Shown here: positions 50,501 to 54,678 of the stretch, piece after piece
Numbering within the stretch: the first letter of the stretch is position 1
Layout of the letters: every line of letters begins with the position of its first letter
Program-made: the position numbers and the translations under genes
The notes under the pieces: model-generated
Databases searched by the model: none
Seen by the model: the letters and a program-made list of their open reading frames with translations, nothing else
Told to the model about the DNA's origin: nothing
From: Caldimonas manganoxidans ATCC BAA-369
Lineage (GTDB): Bacteria > Pseudomonadota > Gammaproteobacteria > Burkholderiales > Burkholderiaceae_C
Length of the DNA stretch: 54,678 nt
Reading direction: 5' to 3'
Assembly (NCBI RefSeq): GCF_000381125.1
Contig: NZ_KB905950.1
Span: 1-54,678, forward strand

Positions 50501-51477
50501 ATTCACTGCGCGAGCTGGGTGGGATGCGACGGCTGGCCGAGGACGACGTCCAGACGCGTTCGTACCGCGTGCAGATGAGCATGGTCGAGCGGCCCGCGCT
50601 CGCCCAGCGCAGCGTCAGCAACATCCGGGAGCTGACGTCGCGCGTCTCCAGCCAGGACATCCCGAAGTACCTCGACGATCTGGAAGTCAAGTTCAAGGCC
50701 ACGTTCGATCCGAGTGTGGACAAATACGTGACGAGATGGAACGAGGGCGACACCCGCGCCATCGATGTGGTGCTGGCGACCAACATGCTGTCGGTCGGCG
50801 TGGACGTGAACCGGCTGGGCCTGATGGCGGTAAACGGACAGCCGAAAGGCACGGCCGAGTACATCCAGGCGACCAGCCGTGTGGGCCGGTCCTTCCCCGG
50901 GCTCGTCTGCTCGGTGCTCACGTGGGCAAGACCGCGCGACCTCTCGCACTACGAGACCTTCGAGCACTACCACGCGACGTTCTACAAGCACGTGGAGGCG
51001 CAGTCGGTGACACCGTTCTCGCCTCGTGCCATGGATCGCGGGCTGACCGGCGCGTTGCTGAGTCTGATGCGGCTGGAGTACGCCGACTTCAGCCCGAACG
51101 AGGGAGCGGCCGTACTCGACCGGTCCGACAAGCCCGAGGTCCTCGAGGCCATCGACGTGCTGGTGGGCCGAGCCTGGAACGTCAGCGAGAACCGCACCAT
51201 CGAGGCGCTGGCCGAACGTGAACTGAAGGAACGAGCCGACGAGTGGGCCAAGGAGGCGAGTGTCCCGGGACGGACCTTGGCCTACGAGAAACGCGGCGAA
51301 CGTGCGGCGACGATGGTTGCGCTGATCAAGTCGCCCGGCATCCACGCGTGGGACAACTGGACGGTCCCCATGTCGATGCGCGAGGTCGAGCCTGGCGTGC
51401 GGCTGATCATGAACACGGGGCGCCTATCGGACGGTCACGGCTGGAAGCCCCGCCCGGTGTCGAGTGACGAGGACTGA
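47506..51477 (+). CDS. drmA: DISARM helicase DrmA
   Basis: A 1323-aa helicase that defines DISARM with DrmB. The N-terminal 580 residues are the DrmA-specific region. The helicase has Walker A [20 protein letters not shown] near 600, [20 protein letters not shown] near 646, a cysteine pair SCPWCGSDI near 728 with [10 protein letters not shown] after it, and the DEFH box [20 protein letters not shown] near 862. The second half has [20 protein letters not shown] near 1092 and motif VI [14 protein letters not shown] near 1118. In DISARM the DrmA-DrmB complex loads on DNA ends or single strands. It starts 13 bp after the GHKL gene. Confidence 0.95.
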   Translation: [1323 protein letters not shown]

Positions 51478-51479
51478 AA

Positions 51480-53327
51480 ATGACCGATCGAACCCCCGTC
51501 GGCGAGGTGCGGCCGAGCCAATTGCTGTGGACGTATGGCCCAGGCGCGCTGATCGACCTCCCGAACCTGTCGGTGGTGACGCTGGGCATCGACCAGTGGG
51601 AGAAGGACCGCTGCCAGCCGATCCAGGAGCCGCGCCTGCTCGCCGCCGTCCGCAAGGTCCTCGGACCGCAGGTGGAGAACCTGCGCGTGCCCCCGTTCCA
51701 GAAGAGCGAGCTCGTCGATCCGTGGTCGGCGGAGGCGAACATCGGCGTTCCCGTGCGCCCGTTCCCGCGCTGGATGCGCTGCGTGAAGTGCGGTCTGCTG
51801 TCACCCTTTGACGCCGGCCTGTTCGAGATCAAGGAGCACCGCTTCCGTCCGGAGCGCACCCGCTTCGTCCACAAGAGCTGTCGTGGTTCCAAGGACGACC
51901 AGCCAGCGAAGGACGCCGATGCGGTTCCCGCGCGTTTCCTGCTGGCCTGCCGCAACGGCCATCTCGACGACTTTCCCTGGCACTACTTCGTCCACGGCGG
52001 CAACGGCGCCTGCAGGGGGACTCTGCGCTTCTTCGAGAGCGGCGCCTCGTTGCAGACCGAGAACCTGTGGGTGAAGTGCGATACCTGTGGGGCATCGCGC
52101 AGCATGGCGCAAGCCTTCGGCAAGGCAGGGAAGGAGAACCTGCCGAGCTGCCGAGGCAGGCATCCCCACCTGGACCATTTCGACGACGACTGTGACGAAG
52201 AGGCGCGGGCCATCCTCTTGGGCTCGACGAACGGTTGGTTTCCGATCACCCTGTCCGCACTCGCCATCCCCCAGGCCAAAGACCCGCTCGCCCAACTGAT
52301 CCAGGATGGCTGGGAGTTCTTCGACGATCTGGACTCGGAGGCCGCCGTCGCCGTGACGGTGAAGACGCTGAAGAAGACCGGAGTCCTACCGGGCATCGAC
52401 AAGTATTCGGCCTCCGCCATCTGGGCGGCGATCGAAGCGCATCGCCACGGCGGCGGGCGGGACACCGTCGGCGAGGCCGATATCAAAGGGCCGGAGTGGG
52501 ACGTCCTGACGGCAGCCGATCCGCCGGCCGACTACCCACACTTCATGAGCAAGAAGGTGGACACGCCGGCCGGATTCGAAAGGTACATCCGCAGAGTGTT
52601 GCTGCTGGAGAGGCTCCGAGAGGTCAATGCCCTGTTGGGCTTCACCCGCGTGGAAGCGCCCGAGGAGTCGAGCGATCCGGACGAGCGCCCTCGGATGGCG
52701 GCTCTCGCCCGCCACAAGCCCGATTGGGTGCCGGCGAATCAGGTGCATGGCGAGGGCATCTTCATCCAGTTCAGCGAGGAGGCACTACGGGCGTGGGAGG
52801 CGCTCGCGGGTGTCCAGCAGGTCGATCGGATGCTCATGGCCGGGCATCAGGGTTGGCGGAACTCGCGCCACCTCGATCCGAACGAGGGCTATCCGGGTAT
52901 CCGCTATGCCATGCTCCACACGCTGTCACACTTGCTCATCCGCGAGCTGGCACTCGAATGCGGCTACAACGCGGCGAGCATCCGTGAACGGATCTACGCC
53001 GATGCCGAGAATCGACGTGCGGGCATCCTCATCTACACGGCGGCGGCCGATTCGGACGGGACGCTGGGTGGCCTCGTCGACCTGGGCAAACCCGAGAACC
53101 TCGGCCGACTGCTGCGGCAGGCCCTGAACCGAGCGAAGGTCTGCTCGTCCGACCCGCTCTGCTCGGAGCACGACCCAGGCAAGGATCGCTCGCTCCACGC
53201 CGCCGCGTGCCATGCGTGCAGCCTGGTCGCGGAGACCTCCTGCGAGCGGGGCAACCGTTACCTCGACAGGTCTTTGCTGGTGCCGACCCTCGAACGAGGG
53301 AGCGCCGCGTTCTTCGCCGAGCTGTGA
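51480..53327 (+). CDS. drmB: DISARM protein DrmB (DUF1998)
   Basis: A 615-aa partner of DrmA: GEVRPSQLLWTYGPGALIDL near 8, then zinc-type pairs MRCVKCGLLSPFDAG near 98 and WVKCDTCGASRSMAQAF near 197. The DUF1998 core reads YAMLHTLSHLLIRELALECG near 476 and LIYTAAADSDGTLGGLVDLG near 517. Final cysteines are in CHACSLVAETSCERGNRYLD near 578. DrmB forms a complex with DrmA that senses and unwinds invader DNA. It follows drmA by two bases and precedes drmC by one. Confidence 0.95.
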   Translation: MTDRTPVGEVRPSQLLWTYGPGALIDLPNLSVVTLGIDQWEKDRCQPIQEPRLLAAVRKVLGPQVENLRVPPFQKSELVDPWSAEANIGVPVRPFPRWMRCVKCGLLSPFDAGLFEIKEHRFRPERTRFVHKSCRGSKDDQPAKDADAVPARFLLACRNGHLDDFPWHYFVHGGNGACRGTLRFFESGASLQTENLWVKCDTCGASRSMAQAFGKAGKENLPSCRGRHPHLDHFDDDCDEEARAILLGSTNGWFPITLSALAIPQAKDPLAQLIQDGWEFFDDLDSEAAVAVTVKTLKKTGVLPGIDKYSASAIWAAIEAHRHGGGRDTVGEADIKGPEWDVLTAADPPADYPHFMSKKVDTPAGFERYIRRVLLLERLREVNALLGFTRVEAPEESSDPDERPRMAALARHKPDWVPANQVHGEGIFIQFSEEALRAWEALAGVQQVDRMLMAGHQGWRNSRHLDPNEGYPGIRYAMLHTLSHLLIRELALECGYNAASIRERIYADAENRRAGILIYTAAADSDGTLGGLVDLGKPENLGRLLRQALNRAKVCSSDPLCSEHDPGKDRSLHAAACHACSLVAETSCERGNRYLDRSLLVPTLERGSAAFFAEL

Positions 53328-53328
53328 C

Positions 53329-54090
53329 ATGGAGAGACTCCTGGAAGCCGTCACAGCCGTGGTCTGTCTCGTTTCGCCGGAGAAAGTGCGGGCGCTGGCG
53401 GGCGCGATTCGGAAGATCGAGGACGCGAAGGCGAACGCCGCCCTGTCGGATGTCGTCGGCACGGCTACGGCCAAAGCCGTCGTCGATCGTCTCGTCGATG
53501 CTTGGCGGAGCACGTCGGTCGGTTCCGGCGAGTTGGCTTCGATGCTCCTCGCCGCCGGTCATGCATTCGAGAGCGTGTCGAAGCAGCAGTCGATTGAGCT
53601 CGTGTGGACGGGGCCGACGACGCCCTTCGTCTCGGCGCGCCGAACCGAACAGGCGCTGTTGCAGGTCATCGGTGCGGCCAGGCAAACCTTGTTCGTCACC
53701 AGTTTCGTGGCCTACGACGTCTCGACCATCGTGAAGGCGTTGAACGACGCCATCTCACGGGGGGTCAACGTCTCGATGCTCCTCGAGTCGTCACAGGATC
53801 ACGGGGGCAGCATCACCTTCGACGTGATCGGCAAGATGAGGGCACTGGTTCCCTCCGCGAAACTCTACGCCTGGCGTGAGCGAGCAGCCCCGTTCGCGGA
53901 TGGGCGGGTCCACGCCAAGGTCGCCGTCGCCGACGGCGCCGTCTGCTTCATCACCAGCGCCAATCTGACCGGTCATGCCATGGACCGAAACATGGAGGCT
54001 GGCGTACTCCTTACGGGCGGGCAAATCCCGAGGTTACTGCACGAACACTTGCAGGCGTTGGTCGACACGAAAACGGTGTCTCCCGTCTGA
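53329..54090 (+). CDS. drmC: DISARM phospholipase D-like protein DrmC
   Basis: A 253-aa PLD-family protein with one HKD motif, RVHAKVAVADGAVCFITSAN near 193, and TGHAMDRNMEAGVLLTGG after it. The first half is helical (LAGAIRKIEDAKANAALSDV), followed by ALLQVIGAARQTLFVTSFVA near 108. In DISARM it is the expected nuclease, possibly as a dimer that brings two HKD motifs together; it is dispensable in some tested systems. It is the last gene before the terminator at 54224. Confidence 0.93.
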   Translation: MERLLEAVTAVVCLVSPEKVRALAGAIRKIEDAKANAALSDVVGTATAKAVVDRLVDAWRSTSVGSGELASMLLAAGHAFESVSKQQSIELVWTGPTTPFVSARRTEQALLQVIGAARQTLFVTSFVAYDVSTIVKALNDAISRGVNVSMLLESSQDHGGSITFDVIGKMRALVPSAKLYAWRERAAPFADGRVHAKVAVADGAVCFITSANLTGHAMDRNMEAGVLLTGGQIPRLLHEHLQALVDTKTVSPV

Positions 54091-54424
54091 ACTTGCGAGG
54101 AAGTGCGCGAGGGCGTCCGGCTCATCCTCGGATGCGCTCACAGTGAAGAATCACTCCTACGGCGGCCTCTCCCGTCTGGCAGACGGGTTTCCTATGGTGG
54201 GAAACTCCACCACCACCATTCCACGCCCAACCGCCCTCGGTTGGGCGTTTTCATTCCCGGGTTGCGCCACACCACGCAACGGCTTCGCAGGAGCACGTCA
54301 CACGCGCAGGCTGTCTTTCGTGGGCATGACATGCGCGTGCGTCTCTTGGTGAACTCTCCCGAGTCGCCCCGCGTCGGCCGGTTTCTCGGTCTCCGTGCCC
54401 GCCAATTGGTCGGCCCTGCAAAAT
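54091..54424. other. intergenic region between drmC and the right-hand IS fragment
   Basis: No gene is evident in these 334 bp. It contains two small hairpins (54171-54187 with stem CCCGTCT/AGACGGG, and GGTGG/CCACC at 54197-54211), the intrinsic terminator and then sequence of unknown origin up to the IS5-like transposase. Part of it probably belongs to the end of that IS, but I cannot place its terminal repeat. Confidence 0.6.
54224..54252 (+). terminator. intrinsic terminator of the DISARM operon
   Basis: CGCCCAACC (54224-54232), loop GCCCTC and GGTTGGGCG (54239-54247) form a nine-bp GC-rich stem followed by TTTTCATT. It lies 134 bp after the drmC stop and is the strongest terminator in the window. 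Confidence 0.9.
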
Positions 54425-54678
54425 TCATCTCGCGGTGCCGACGAGAAGCGCCGGAGGTGCAAGAGTAGCGAGTCGACTCGCGAACGCGGCGAGCGCTGAC
54501 AGCAGCCAGAGCGAGCGCAAAAAGGCTGGAGCAATGCCCCGCCGGGCGATGGCACGCAGCAGCCAACGGATGTTGAAGCCGGCTGCGCACAACACCGCAT
54601 GCAGCGCGTCGCCCTCAGCGCCCTTGAGCCAGCAGCGCTTCATGCCGTGATCGTGCTTGGCATGCCCGATGGCCGGCT
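54425..54678 (-). CDS. IS5-like transposase, C-terminal part (runs off the right edge)
   Basis: The minus-strand frame from the right edge reads PAIGHAKHDHGMKRCWLKGA, then EGDALHAVLCAAGFNIRWLL and RAIARRG, and ends with a hydrophobic tail. The GHxKxDHxMxRxxLxGxxGDAxxAVLxAAGxNxRWLL pattern is the C-terminus of IS5-type DDE transposases; the catalytic D and E residues lie outside the window. It differs clearly from the transposase inside drmMI. It is present as a partial gene only because the window ends here. Confidence 0.8.
   Translation of the reverse strand, partial: PAIGHAKHDHGMKRCWLKGAEGDALHAVLCAAGFNIRWLLRAIARRGIAPAFLRSLWLLSALAAFASRLATLAPPALLVGTAR

Noticed and set aside
54150-54220. tRNA or tmRNA 3' end suggested by GGGAAACTCCACCACCACCA
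   Set aside because: No acceptor, anticodon or T-loop pairing can be drawn; the stretch forms only two small hairpins.
1-54678. CRISPR arrays, rRNA and tRNA genes
   Set aside because: No regularly spaced repeats with unique spacers and no RNA gene signatures were seen on either strand.

Overview
The window is GC-rich DNA (judged by eye), most likely from a beta- or gammaproteobacterium. The basis is the lambda-type siphophage head genes, the proteobacterial toxin-antitoxin families and the IS5-type transposases. No rRNA, tRNA or housekeeping gene is visible, so the host cannot be named more closely.

Positions 1 to about 32,720 are most of a tailed-phage genome, probably a prophage, read almost entirely on the + strand. 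It opens inside a P4-type primase. A small control and replication region follows: a RuvC-like protein, a DUF6362 protein, a MazE/MazF-like pair, two HTH proteins, two ParB-nuclease/DNA-methyltransferase fusions and a DUF3489 protein. Then comes a lambda-like morphogenesis order: terminase small and large, two short fibre-like proteins, gpW, portal, S49 protease with a nested scaffold, decoration protein, major capsid, joining protein, tail terminator, tail tube, frameshifted tail chaperone, DUF6441, tape measure, tail-tip proteins, a glycosyltransferase-like protein, DUF2793, DUF6127, a holin-like protein and a GH24 lysozyme. Minus-strand accessory cassettes break the + strand order: YefM/YoeB, two paralogous RelE/antitoxin pairs (one with a DUF2905 gene), a GNAT/DUF1778 pair, and a FitA-like protein coupled to a PD-(D/E)XK protein. 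Three structural genes each lack a single G and are frameshifted. No integrase, repressor or att site is visible.

Positions about 32,714 to 54,252 hold one tightly packed defence operon that starts 74 bp after the lysozyme stop. Its order is a small HTH protein, a C5-cytosine methyltransferase, Vsr, DrmD, DrmMI, a KAP P-loop NTPase, a GHKL (MutL/MORC/Hsp90-like) ATPase with a C-terminal nuclease-like domain, DrmA, DrmB and DrmC. This is a class 1 DISARM core (drmD, drmMI, drmA, drmB, drmC) carrying an additional C5-methylase/Vsr pair and an internal KAP plus GHKL-nuclease pair. Most genes overlap by ATGA or lie within 13 bp of each other, and a strong intrinsic terminator follows drmC. The adenine methylase gene drmMI is interrupted after codon 31 by a complete 1302-bp IS5-family element with a 4-bp target duplication; removing the element restores one 1458-codon frame.

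The window ends in the C-terminus of a second, different IS5-like transposase. The DISARM system may therefore be cargo at the end of a prophage or a neighbouring island. The absence of phage-end genes between the lysozyme and the DISARM promoter leaves this open.
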